DNA from: CAWFGW01 sp963815495
GTDB lineage: Bacteria; Bacteroidota; Bacteroidia; Cytophagales; JAAEPT01
Assembly: GCA_963815495.1 (NCBI GenBank)
Contig: CAWFGW010000007.1
Coordinates: 62,001 to 126,000, forward strand
Direction of reading: 5' to 3'
Length of the DNA stretch: 64,000 bases
Under the pieces are notes generated by a model. It ran no database searches. It worked only from the letters and a program-made list of their open reading frames with translations, and had not been told where the DNA came from. Position numbers and translations under genes: made by a program. Shown piece after piece: positions 9,688 to 18,427 of this stretch (position 1 is its first letter; each line of letters opens with the position of its first letter).

Positions 9688-11571
9688 TTAGAAGAATATC
9701 TTCATTTCTACTGTTAATAATTTTCCTGAAAAGTTTTCATCTTTAAAGTTTCGATCGTTGAAATCAAACCACCGATGTCTTAAGTATAAAAACGTACTGC
9801 TATTCAACTGGTAGTCTACACCAAGCCCAACTCCTGTTCCTTTTTGATTTCGAGCTTTTAATTCACCAGAATCTTGTAATTCTAGATCTGTTTTGTCATT
9901 TCCTTTAATAAATTCCACGCCATAATAAGCAGATAAGGTAATGTCACGCCATACATGATAATAAGCTTCAAATTCATGATAGTGGGCGTTAATATAATTT
10001 TTATTGGATTGCATCGGCAGAATAGATGCTGAGTTACCTACTGTAGAAAAAGTATTTAAGTTAAATAAATAGACATCTCTATCGGCAATTTTAAAATTAT
10101 ACTTAAACTGCACATCTGCACTTGAGTAATAGAGTTTAGACCTTAAGCCTCCATCGTTCAATGTATCAGAGATATTCACTGTTTCGTAAGCTCCTCTATA
10201 AAAACTACCGACTCTATTGTTTGGACCAAAGTTTCCAGCTGCATTTGGAAATTGAACGAACCTAGACCATTGAACACCATTAATTCTATGACCATAACTA
10301 ATTGTATTTGAGCCATCAAATCGTTCGATATCTTGACTAAACTCAACGCCACCAATTATCTTTAACCGTTTTATCTTTGTTTCAGCATTGACGTTAAGTC
10401 CCATTCTATTGTTCACTAAATCTCCTACACCTGTTAAGCGTCCACCAGGAGGTTGAATCGCCACACTATTCTCTTGATAGAAATTGTTTAGATATGGAGT
10501 TAAAGTGGTGTTACCAACATAAGAATCAAGGTTTATAAAATACTTTTCAAAACGATAGGCTCTAAAAGTCAACGGAAGTTTTGTCCACTTTTTATTCGTA
10601 GTTACATCAAACATTATGGCTGTTCCATCTAATGCATCTGTTTGTGGTTCTATGTTTCGGCCATAGCCAAGCTCCAAAGACACACTTGCTTTTTCATGAA
10701 AGTTATATCGACCAAATGTCTCAATCATGTGAAACCGCTTTCTGGTATCAAAGTCTCTTCGAAGGCTATCTTGGTAACTAATGCTATTATACGTTGCTAT
10801 ACTTATTTCTCCTTTCTTATCCAAACTCTTCACTAGACGACCGCCATATATTCTTTTGGGTTGTACTATATCTTCACGTAAGTAGCCAGAATTTGTCTGA
10901 GAATATCCATACAAAATATTAGCCGACATATTATGAGGTAAATTGGTTACATCTAACATTAACCCTTTAAATGCATTAGTACCAAATCGAACATCCTGAT
11001 TAATAGTCCCTCTATAATAATAAGAAGCGGCACGGGTTTTAACATTTCCCCCAGGATCCCAAGGACGTCTTTCAAAAACACTATACCGTTGATAACCTAC
11101 GTTGTTGCCGAAAGTAAACGGAGTAATATTCATCCATTCTATCCCGCCAAATCTTATGGCGTAGTCCCCGGCATTTTTAGTTTTAGTATTTGCACGCAAG
11201 ACTAAACCGTTAAATAACGCTATAACTCTGCTCGATGGATCTCCCGCACCTGTCATATAGTTATCAACCCGCAGTTCTACTCCTAAACTTGAGTTCGGTG
11301 TAGGATTACCCCCTAAGTACAAAAACAGCATTGGATCATAATAAACAGGATCTACCACTGAAATTGTGCGGTCAGCTGCCGTAGTACCATAGCGATTTGT
11401 CATATTTCTATCGTAATAAAACATTCGAAAGTAACCGCCAACTGATATTCCATCCATGAAATTTTTCTCCCATGGTTGTGTATTTATTCCAACTGTTGGA
11501 GCTGTTGAATTTTGTGAAAACGCACTAATTCCAACTAGCAATGCACATATAACTATTAATGATTGTCTCAT
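9688..11571 (-). CDS. Outer-membrane beta-barrel protein (porin-like)
   Basis: 627 residues. Signal peptide MRQSLIVICALLVGISAFSQ, then a long run of amphipathic strands (for example DGISVGGYFRMFYYDRN, STFLYLRHRWFDF) and the aromatic end LLTVEMKIFF, all typical of a large beta-barrel. No TonB-dependent receptor plug is present. The start overlaps the stop of the GH16 gene by 4 bp (ATGA), which argues for coupled expression with the laminarinase. It could be a diffusion pore for beta-glucan oligosaccharides. The second barrel of similar size lies directly downstream. No precise family was recognised. Confidence 0.7.
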   Translation of the reverse strand: MRQSLIVICALLVGISAFSQNSTAPTVGINTQPWEKNFMDGISVGGYFRMFYYDRNMTNRYGTTAADRTISVVDPVYYDPMLFLYLGGNPTPNSSLGVELRVDNYMTGAGDPSSRVIALFNGLVLRANTKTKNAGDYAIRFGGIEWMNITPFTFGNNVGYQRYSVFERRPWDPGGNVKTRAASYYYRGTINQDVRFGTNAFKGLMLDVTNLPHNMSANILYGYSQTNSGYLREDIVQPKRIYGGRLVKSLDKKGEISIATYNSISYQDSLRRDFDTRKRFHMIETFGRYNFHEKASVSLELGYGRNIEPQTDALDGTAIMFDVTTNKKWTKLPLTFRAYRFEKYFINLDSYVGNTTLTPYLNNFYQENSVAIQPPGGRLTGVGDLVNNRMGLNVNAETKIKRLKIIGGVEFSQDIERFDGSNTISYGHRINGVQWSRFVQFPNAAGNFGPNNRVGSFYRGAYETVNISDTLNDGGLRSKLYYSSADVQFKYNFKIADRDVYLFNLNTFSTVGNSASILPMQSNKNYINAHYHEFEAYYHVWRDITLSAYYGVEFIKGNDKTDLELQDSGELKARNQKGTGVGLGVDYQLNSSTFLYLRHRWFDFNDRNFKDENFSGKLLTVEMKIFF

Positions 11572-12461
11572 TTTTGATCTTTAGTTTTTTGATATACACG
11601 TACATAGTCTACAAACATGTACTTCGGAAACACGGTGCTATCATCTGGATCTCCAGGCCACTGACCACCAATCGCCAAATTTAAAATCATATGAAAATGT
11701 TTATCAAAGGGCCACGGGTGTGGTTCCAAATCTTTAACAGTCTTAGTAGAATAAAGCACATCATCCAGATACCATCGTATTTCATTTGGCTCCCATTCAA
11801 CACTGTAAACATGGAAATCTTGATCTAAATCTCTTTCTGCATCAATATGAGCTCCTGTGTTTTTATTATCAGGCCATTGAGGTCCATAGTGTAACGTTCC
11901 ATGTACAGTTTTGGGTTTGTGACCGATTGATTCCATGATATCAATCTCACCACTCTTGGGCCATCCGCCATAAGCATAGTCTGTAGGTAACATCCAGATT
12001 GCTGGCCAAACTCCTTGCTGAACTGGGGTTTTAGCTCTGATATCGAAGCGACCATAAGTAAAATCTTTTTTCCCCTTAGACCTTATTCTACCACTGGTAT
12101 ATTCTTTCCCTTTATAGTTTTCTTTGATGGCTTTTATGGTGAAAAAACCATCTCGGACCCACGTATTGGTTTTGAAGTCTGTATAATATTGAAGTTCATT
12201 ATTACCTCCTCCATCTCCATTCACTTCGTAAGTCCAAGCAGTAGTATCTAATTGATTTCCTTCAAAATCTTCATTCCAAACTAATTCCCACCCTTCTCTT
12301 TCAAGTGGTGACTTATAGCCATTATCAACAATTTTAATATTATCAATTGGTTTGTATTCATCATGCCGATGATACAAATCAGTTTGTTTCGTCAGGTGAA
12401 TTTGGGAACACCCTAATAAAAGGAACCCAAGGCCTGAGAGGATAAAGAGATTATTTTTCAT
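11568..12461 (-). CDS. GH16 family laminarinase (endo-beta-1,3-glucanase), lipoprotein
   Basis: 297 residues. Lipobox LLGC at about residue 18, then a complete GH16 beta-jelly roll: WELVWNEDFEGNQLD, NNELQYYTD, GRFDIRAKTPVQQGVWPAIW, and the catalytic site SGEIDIMES with nucleophile E172, helper D174 and acid/base E177. The ExDxxE spacing with the extra Met (EIDIME) is the laminarinase/lichenase clade type. The C-terminus FPKYMFVDYVRVYQ is the usual GH16 end, so the catalytic domain is full-length with no extra CBM. It is predicted to be tethered to the outer membrane and to cut laminarin into oligosaccharides. It is second in the operon, 24 bp after the binding-protein gene. Confidence 0.9.
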   Translation of the reverse strand: MKNNLFILSGLGFLLLGCSQIHLTKQTDLYHRHDEYKPIDNIKIVDNGYKSPLEREGWELVWNEDFEGNQLDTTAWTYEVNGDGGGNNELQYYTDFKTNTWVRDGFFTIKAIKENYKGKEYTSGRIRSKGKKDFTYGRFDIRAKTPVQQGVWPAIWMLPTDYAYGGWPKSGEIDIMESIGHKPKTVHGTLHYGPQWPDNKNTGAHIDAERDLDQDFHVYSVEWEPNEIRWYLDDVLYSTKTVKDLEPHPWPFDKHFHMILNLAIGGQWPGDPDDSTVFPKYMFVDYVRVYQKTKDQK

Positions 12462-12485
12462 AGTTTAACTTCTTGTTCTTCCTAA

Positions 12486-13529
12486 TTATTTTTCAAAACG
12501 TATTTCATCTAAATACAAGGTTCCCTCATTCAATAAAATTACAAACACATCATTTACGGATGATCGATCCAAGCCTTTTAAGCTAATTTCATAGCGAGAC
12601 CATTTGTCAGAAACTGTAACATAGACTATATCCCTAGGCTCTTGGTAAAAACGCGTTGACTCTGCACCAAAACTAATTTGAGGAATGAAATAATTTTTTT
12701 CCGGGGTGCGGGCGTAAAACACTAATTTCGTGTATTCACTTAAGTCGGGTAATTCAGTATCCTCAGATAAAGCATTGGTCCATAATCCAGAAACTTGAAT
12801 TGTCAACATTCTCCATGCCTCTTTATCGTCAACAGCAATTTTAAGACAGTATTTACCTTGATAAGGTGATTCCATGCAATGATCATCAATCAACATACTT
12901 GCACCATTTTTTTCCCCGGAATATCCACTCAACGCACCTAATTCACTTCCCTCAGAAAAAATGTATTTGGCGTCTTCCACCTTATTATAAGGAGCAGAAA
13001 TCAGTTTCAAAGTATTGTTGGCAGTTTCTGGTACTTCTTTAAAAAATTGAATTTTTGAGATGTACAGGTCCACTTTACCAACTGTAATAAATGCAAATGC
13101 AGCGTTAAGTTCTTTTACTTCCTTAGGTAATTCTAATACAATTGTTTTCCACTCATTTTTTAACTTTAGTTTTCGTATTAGCTCTGATGGTTCAGCACCA
13201 TCACCATAACCTATTTTTTCAATCACAATAGGTTCAGATGTTTTTACCTTAAGTAATAGATATCTCAATTCTTTTAAATCATAGGGTTTATCATCAGCGC
13301 CAGTTACATATACACCAGCCCAGGATTCTTCTCCTGATAAGGATATTTTATAGGCATTCTCTTCTTGATTAATTGAAATTGACTTGCCATTCTCCGCACC
13401 GACTTTTTTTGCAAACTGACCATTTAATTTCCCTTCATTTAATATTGATAATTGTTGTGCAAAGGCACAGCTGCTAATGAAAGAAACAAGAACAATTAAA
13501 TATGATTGTGATTTTCGCATAATTAACAT
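12486..13529 (-). CDS. Secreted carbohydrate-binding-like protein, first gene of beta-glucan operon
   Basis: 347 residues with a signal peptide ending CAFAQ. ISSC just before it could also act as a lipobox. Two beta-sandwich-like halves follow (about 25-165 and 175-347). Each ends in the pattern of CBM11/CIA30-like jelly rolls: VGKVDLYISKIQFFK and NEGTLYLDEIRFEK. YTKLVFYARTP and KWSRYEISLKGL are also typical of such folds. No catalytic motif is visible. GAGG precedes the first ATG at a normal distance, so I keep the start at 13529 rather than 13520. It is probably a beta-glucan-binding surface or periplasmic protein. Confidence 0.65.
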   Translation of the reverse strand: MLIMRKSQSYLIVLVSFISSCAFAQQLSILNEGKLNGQFAKKVGAENGKSISINQEENAYKISLSGEESWAGVYVTGADDKPYDLKELRYLLLKVKTSEPIVIEKIGYGDGAEPSELIRKLKLKNEWKTIVLELPKEVKELNAAFAFITVGKVDLYISKIQFFKEVPETANNTLKLISAPYNKVEDAKYIFSEGSELGALSGYSGEKNGASMLIDDHCMESPYQGKYCLKIAVDDKEAWRMLTIQVSGLWTNALSEDTELPDLSEYTKLVFYARTPEKNYFIPQISFGAESTRFYQEPRDIVYVTVSDKWSRYEISLKGLDRSSVNDVFVILLNEGTLYLDEIRFEK

Positions 13530-14060
13530 TATATACCTCGAATATGGAACTTACGTTTTGAAATCACTAAATGTTTATATAAAACATTGCTAATTAACAA
13601 TAATAAATACCATTATTATCAATAAAACAATCCACTTAAAAAGCACACATAATCTATCAATTAAAGTCTATTTTGCACATTTATCAGTTACAAACAACAC
13701 ATTATTATCATTATTTATTATTTTAATAATCCACTTACAATTATCTCTATAAATCCCAATTAAAAATCATTGTTAATTAACTGATTTTGAAAAAGATATA
13801 GTGTAAAAACCTATTAAATCAAACTAGTTAGGAATTTGATAGTGTTTTTTTTTAAGGTGAAACCCTAATTACCTTATACTGCATTTTTAATCTTGGATTT
13901 TCTCATTCATCTATGATATCTTGAATTCATGTAGATTCTAGACTATTTTCTAAATAAAAGCACTCCCCCTTTTCTTTGTGTCTACATAAAAAACACCCAT
14001 AAAAATTTCAGTAAGACTATATGAGCTTTAATATGCTTAAAAAAATATCCAGAGATTTAA
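13530..14060. promoter_or_regulatory. Long AT-rich leader upstream of the beta-glucan operon
   Basis: About 530 bp with no credible gene, between the first operon gene (minus) and the pfkA terminator. It must hold the operon promoter, but I found no perfect TAnnTTTG on the minus strand. The nearest is a one-mismatch site at about 13597-13604. Two repeated words stand out: AATCCACTTA at 13629-13638 and 13728-13737 (99 bp apart), and TAATTAAC at about 13590 and 13775, the second inside a GTTAATTAAC palindrome. These are possible regulator sites and nothing more. Confidence 0.4.
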
Positions 14061-14100
14061 TCAAAAAAATAAAAAAAGTCAGGCATCGCTACCTGACTTT
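14061..14100 (-). terminator. Rho-independent terminator of pfkA
   Basis: Perfect 9-bp stem AAAGTCAGG/CCTGACTTT (14075-14083 with 14092-14100) and an 8-base loop. On the minus strand it is followed by a long T-rich tract (TTTTTTTATTTTTTT). It lies 27 bp after the pfkA stop codon. Confidence 0.9.
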
Positions 14101-14127
14101 GTAAAATATAAATAATAAGAATGGTTA

Positions 14128-15114
14128 TTAATATACTCTTCCGTTCAATACTTCTACCACTCGAATTAATTCTGGGCTAATAGGCTTTTGTTTTGTAATA
14201 GCATCTTGTAATGGTGTAAAGATTAAATCATGGTTGATAATACCTACCATCACATCTTTTTTACCTTCCAACAAACCATCCACGGCTCCCATACCTAATC
14301 GGGATGCCAACACTCTGTCTGCTGCTGTTGGGGCTCCACCACGTTGAACATGCCCTAGTGTTGAAACTTTAGTATCCAGTTCAGGAGCTTCTAATTTAAC
14401 CATATTGGCTAATTCCTGTGCCTTCCCTGGTGTATGTCCTTCTGCTACAATTATGATATTAGAAACTTTAGATGCTTTTGAACCGTCTTTCAGTTTCTTC
14501 ACAATTTCTTCGTTTGTATGTTCTTTTTCTGGGATAATCGCCATTTCAGCACCTCCACCTATAGCAGAACGTACTGCTATATAACCAGTATGTCGACCCA
14601 TTACCTCAATAAAGAAAACACGATCGTGCGCATCAGCTGTGTCACGAATTTTATCAATGGCATCTAATGCAGTGTTGACTGCAGTGTCATATCCAATAGT
14701 GAAATCAGAACCAAACAAATCGTTATCAATAGTACCAGGCGCGCCAATTACTGGGAAACCATGCTCTTCATAAAATAAACGAGCACCAGTAAACGTCCCA
14801 TTACCACCAATTACTACTAATCCCTCAACTCCGTTTTCTTTGAGTTGTTTATATGCTTTTTTTCTTCCTTCTTTCGTTTTGAATTCATCACTACGAGCAG
14901 ATTTTAAAATAGTACCACCCTTTTGAATAATATTACTCACCGATCTACGATTCATAGGAGTAAACTGACCACTTATCAGCCCATCGTAACCTCTTACAAC
15001 CCCAACAACCTCTATATCATTATATATGGCTGCACGAACTACTGCTCTTATACAAGCATTCATTCCTGGCGCATCTCCTCCCGATGTTAGTACTGCTATC
15101 TTCTTCATCTTCAT
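14128..15114 (-). CDS. pfkA: 6-phosphofructokinase
   Basis: 328 residues, the usual length of bacterial PfkA. Makes fructose 1,6-bisphosphate from fructose 6-phosphate in glycolysis. Visible motifs: VLTSGGDAPGMNA (nucleotide loop), GGTILKSARS, PGTIDND at about 126-132 with the catalytic Asp, FIEVMGRHTGYIA (substrate binding) and LGHVQRGGAPTAADR (allosteric/subunit contact). One change is notable: the usual GGDG(S/T) motif reads GGNGTF, so the Asp that helps hold Mg-ATP in E. coli PfkA (D103) is Asn105 here. The Gly after it argues for an ATP rather than a PPi enzyme. Start at 15114, or two codons later. A strong terminator follows. Confidence 0.93.
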   Translation of the reverse strand: MKMKKIAVLTSGGDAPGMNACIRAVVRAAIYNDIEVVGVVRGYDGLISGQFTPMNRRSVSNIIQKGGTILKSARSDEFKTKEGRKKAYKQLKENGVEGLVVIGGNGTFTGARLFYEEHGFPVIGAPGTIDNDLFGSDFTIGYDTAVNTALDAIDKIRDTADAHDRVFFIEVMGRHTGYIAVRSAIGGGAEMAIIPEKEHTNEEIVKKLKDGSKASKVSNIIIVAEGHTPGKAQELANMVKLEAPELDTKVSTLGHVQRGGAPTAADRVLASRLGMGAVDGLLEGKKDVMVGIINHDLIFTPLQDAITKQKPISPELIRVVEVLNGRVY

Positions 15115-15209
15115 ATTTGCATCTTGTATTCAAAGGCGAATTTTGCCAAAAAAAACGGTTCTTCAAAATTTAAGGACTTTTAAGTATTTTCACATAAATT
15201 AAAGATCAC

Positions 15210-16307
15210 ATGCAAGGAATAAAACTAATTGACTTACCTAAAGAACATGAAAAGTATTCTTTACAACTACAAAAGACTATCCAAGAGGTGGTTCTGGAAG
15301 GTAAATACATTAATGGCCCTCATGTTAATTCTTTTTGTCACAACTTATCAAATTATTTAAATATACCCCACGTAGTTCCTTGTGCGAACGGCACGGATGC
15401 CTTACAAATTGCTTTAATGGCCTTAGAGCTAAATCAGGGTGACGAGGTGATTTTACCCTCTTTTAACTATGTTGCTGCTGCAGAAACCGTTGCTATACTT
15501 GGACTAACCCCCGTCTTCGTAGATGTGGATCTACATTCATTCAACCTATCAGTTGATGATATTAAAAATAAAATTACATCAAAAACAAAAGCCATCATCG
15601 TAGTTCATTTATTTGGTCTTTCTGCGGAAATGGATAAAATATTAGCATTAGCAAAAAACTACAACCTCCGAGTTATCGAAGATAATGCACAGTCATTTGG
15701 TAGTGATTATCAGGGGATTAAACTGGGAACACTTGGTGATATAGGAACGACTTCTTTTTTTCCAACTAAGAATCTTGGATGTATGGGTGACGGAGGGGCA
15801 ATTTTTTGTCATGATGAGCCATTAGCAAATAGACTTAAAGCAATAGCTTCTCATGGTCAAAAAGAGCGATATTCATTTGATTTTATAGGAGTTAACTCGA
15901 GATTGGATACCCTTCAAGCAGCTATTTTATCGGTTAAGCTTCCCTATCTAAATGAAAATATTGAAAAAAAAAGGACTATTGCTCAACGTTATTTTTCAGA
16001 ATTAAACCATTGCAAAAACATCCTCTTACCTACCCCCAATGAAGAAGGAAACAATTCCTTTAATCAGTTCACGATTAAAGTTGCTAAGCGTGATGAAGTT
16101 AAGAATAAGCTATTAGAAAAGGGGATTCCAACTATGGTCTATTACCCGAAACCTTTGCATCAGCAACCAGCTTATTCGAAATATTCCACTTCTTCCCTCC
16201 CAGTTTCTGAGCAATTGTGTGAAACAGTTTTATCTTTACCAATTCATCCTGTTTTATCGGAACAAGAACAGGCCTATATAATTAAAACCTTGGAAGAAGT
16301 TTTATGA
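15210..16307 (+). CDS. DegT/DnrJ/EryC1 sugar aminotransferase (WbpE/WlbC-like)
   Basis: 365 residues, full length for the PLP-dependent DegT/DnrJ/EryC1 family, which transfers an amino group to a keto nucleotide sugar. Motifs: CANGTDALQIALMAL, GDEVILPSFNYVAAAETVA, IEDNAQSFG and the PLP-lysine motif SFFPTKNLGCMGDGGAI. ASHGQ and GVNSRLDTLQAAIL follow. The combination LGCMGDGGAIF/HGQ/VNSRLDTLQAA is closest in memory to WbpE/WlbC, which act on UDP-3-oxo-GlcNAc-uronate. It is the first gene of the polysaccharide cluster and overlaps the oxidoreductase gene by 4 bp, the expected partner that would make the 3-keto substrate. The exact substrate is inference. Confidence 0.85.
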   Translation: MQGIKLIDLPKEHEKYSLQLQKTIQEVVLEGKYINGPHVNSFCHNLSNYLNIPHVVPCANGTDALQIALMALELNQGDEVILPSFNYVAAAETVAILGLTPVFVDVDLHSFNLSVDDIKNKITSKTKAIIVVHLFGLSAEMDKILALAKNYNLRVIEDNAQSFGSDYQGIKLGTLGDIGTTSFFPTKNLGCMGDGGAIFCHDEPLANRLKAIASHGQKERYSFDFIGVNSRLDTLQAAILSVKLPYLNENIEKKRTIAQRYFSELNHCKNILLPTPNEEGNNSFNQFTIKVAKRDEVKNKLLEKGIPTMVYYPKPLHQQPAYSKYSTSSLPVSEQLCETVLSLPIHPVLSEQEQAYIIKTLEEVL

Positions 16308-17311
16308 ATAACTTGAGTTTTGCAGTTGTTGGTGTTGGACATATTGGTAAACGACATGCTAAAATGATTCAAGAAAACCCTCAAACCACTCTTTGTGCTC
16401 TTATAGACACCAATAATCATTTAAAACATGAATTAGAAAATGAATTCAACGTCCCGTTTTTTAATTCATTAGAAGACTTTTTAAGTGCAGAAATTAAAGT
16501 GGATGTCATCAATATCTGTTCTCCAAACTACCTGCATTGCTCTCAAGCACTTCAAGCCCTCGAAAAATCACATGTTGTGATAGAAAAACCAATGGGTTTA
16601 AACAGTGAAGAATGTGAAAAAGTAATTACCAAAGGGAAAGAAAAAAATAAACAGGTGTTTTGTGTCATGCAAAACCGGTATAGCCCTCCATCAATATTAC
16701 TTAAATCGTTAATTTCTAATCATCAACTTGGAGAAATTCACCACGTGCAAGTGAACTGTTTTTGGAACAGAGATAATCGTTATTATTTACCGAATGGACA
16801 AAAACATGCATGGAAAGGTGTTTTAGAAAAAGATGGTGGCGTATTATTTACACAGTTTAGTCACTTTATCGATACTCTTCATTGGCTCTTTGGTCCATTA
16901 AAAATAACTGAGAAACAGTCAAAAAACTTCCAACATCACAACCTTAATTTACCTGCTGACACAGGTTTTTTTAGCTTTGAACTCACAAATGGTGGGATGG
17001 GTACTTTCCACTATTCAACTGCTGTTTGGGATGTAAACATGGAAAGTAGTATTTCAATTATCGGAGAAAAAGGCAGTATTAAAGTCGCAGGACAATACAT
17101 GAACGAGATTGTACATTGCCATATTAAAGATTTTGAACTACCAGAAATGCCACCAATCAACCCTCCTAATGATTATGGAACCTATAAAGGTAGCGCTGCT
17201 AATCACCAATATGTAATTGACAATGTAGTTGATGTAATTATAAATAACGCTAAAATGACGACTACGGCTGAGGATGGGTTAGATGTAATCAAGCTAATCA
17301 CAAGTCTTTAA
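16304..17311 (+). CDS. Gfo/Idh/MocA family NAD(P)-dependent oxidoreductase (WlbA/WbpB-like)
   Basis: 335 residues. N-terminal Rossmann fold AVVGVGHIGKRHAKMI, then VINICSPNYLHCSQALQAL and the conserved catalytic-site EKPMGLN. The C-terminal domain has KHAWKG...DGGVLFTQFSHFIDTLHWLFG, with the conserved His that closes the sugar site. The family oxidises sugar hydroxyls. With a WbpE/WlbC-like aminotransferase overlapping its start (ATGA), the likely task is 3-oxidation of a UDP-N-acetyl-hexuronate. A general Gfo/Idh role in another deoxyamino sugar pathway remains possible. The next aminotransferase gene starts 8 bp downstream. Confidence 0.8.
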   Translation: MNNLSFAVVGVGHIGKRHAKMIQENPQTTLCALIDTNNHLKHELENEFNVPFFNSLEDFLSAEIKVDVINICSPNYLHCSQALQALEKSHVVIEKPMGLNSEECEKVITKGKEKNKQVFCVMQNRYSPPSILLKSLISNHQLGEIHHVQVNCFWNRDNRYYLPNGQKHAWKGVLEKDGGVLFTQFSHFIDTLHWLFGPLKITEKQSKNFQHHNLNLPADTGFFSFELTNGGMGTFHYSTAVWDVNMESSISIIGEKGSIKVAGQYMNEIVHCHIKDFELPEMPPINPPNDYGTYKGSAANHQYVIDNVVDVIINNAKMTTTAEDGLDVIKLITSL

Positions 17312-17319
17312 TAGAGTGT

Positions 17320-18426
17320 ATGCAAGTACCTTTCTTCGACAGCCGAACGCAACATAAACTACTGAAGGAAGAGCTTTCTAAAGCTTTTGAATCCGTTTTA
17401 AAACGTGGGGAACTGATATACGGTCAGTATGTTTCAAGTTTTGAAAATGAGTTCGCAAATTATTTAAACACAAATAATTGTATTGGTGTAGCAAATGGTG
17501 CGGACGCATTATATATATCCTTAAAAGCGTTAGAGATAGGTAAAGGAGACGAAGTCATTACCTCAGCGCATTCATGGATATCCACTGCTGATGCAATCAC
17601 ACGAACGGGTGCTGAACCAGTTTTTGTCGATACTAACATTTTTCATTTAATTGATGAAACCCACATTGAATCAAAAATCACTAAAAAGACCAAAGCTATA
17701 TTACCCGTGCACTTGTACGGACAAATGGCAGATGTACAAGCGATAACATCAGTTTGTGAAAATTATAATTTATGGATGGTGGAAGACTGTGCTCAAGCTC
17801 ATGGGGCTACCTTTCAAGGTAAAAAGGCAGGCACTTTTGGACATGTAAACGCCTTTAGTTTTTATCCCACAAAAAACTTGGGAGCCTTGGGCGATGCTGG
17901 AGCTATTACTACGAACTCTGCTGAGTTAACTACAGCTTGCAGAATAATTGCTAACAATGGACTAAACAGTCAAAAAAAGCCAACCATCGCAAGTATTAAC
18001 AGCCGAATGGACGCATTACAAGCTGCTTTTTTATCTATAAAACTTCAAAAACTAGATGACTGGAATTTAAGAAGGCAACAAATTGCTCAACTGTATCATG
18101 ACGAACTTGCAACGATATCACAAATACAAGTTCCACAAATTAAAAAAGGATATACTCATGTATTCCATGTTTTTGCTATTGAAACAGATGATCGGGAGCA
18201 ATTAGTTAAATACCTTGAATCAAAGAATATAGGTACAGCTTTACACTACGATTATTTAATACCATTTACTAAAAATTACGCCTATCAAAAGAATGTAAAA
18301 GCGGATTTCCCAAATGCAGTAAAAACATCAAAAAGGTTATTAAGCTTGCCTATATATCCAGAATTAACCAATGAGCAGGTATATTATGTTTGTGAATCAA
18401 TTCGTTCATTTTTTACTAATCAATAA
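17320..18426 (+). CDS. DegT/DnrJ/EryC1 sugar aminotransferase (second copy, FdtB/QdtB-like)
   Basis: 368 residues, same fold as the gene at 15210 but clearly a different subgroup: GVANGADALYISLKAL, GDEVITSAHSWISTADAI, VEDCAQAHGA, PLP-lysine site SFYPTKNLGALGDAGAI and INSRMDALQAAFLSIKL. LGALGDAGAI plus INSRMD is the pattern of 3-keto-6-deoxyhexose aminotransferases such as FdtB/QdtB, so this gene probably makes a second amino sugar. It is closely spaced with its neighbours (8 bp before, 1 bp to the next ATG). No dTDP-glucose synthesis genes are in the window, so the substrate remains uncertain. Confidence 0.82.
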   Translation: MQVPFFDSRTQHKLLKEELSKAFESVLKRGELIYGQYVSSFENEFANYLNTNNCIGVANGADALYISLKALEIGKGDEVITSAHSWISTADAITRTGAEPVFVDTNIFHLIDETHIESKITKKTKAILPVHLYGQMADVQAITSVCENYNLWMVEDCAQAHGATFQGKKAGTFGHVNAFSFYPTKNLGALGDAGAITTNSAELTTACRIIANNGLNSQKKPTIASINSRMDALQAAFLSIKLQKLDDWNLRRQQIAQLYHDELATISQIQVPQIKKGYTHVFHVFAIETDDREQLVKYLESKNIGTALHYDYLIPFTKNYAYQKNVKADFPNAVKTSKRLLSLPIYPELTNEQVYYVCESIRSFFTNQ

Positions 18427-18427
18427 A

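Noticed and set aside
14022..14105. Plus-strand 27-codon basic ORF before pfkA's 3' end
   Set aside because: It runs through the pfkA terminator stem, and its Lys-rich content comes from the A-tract of that terminator.
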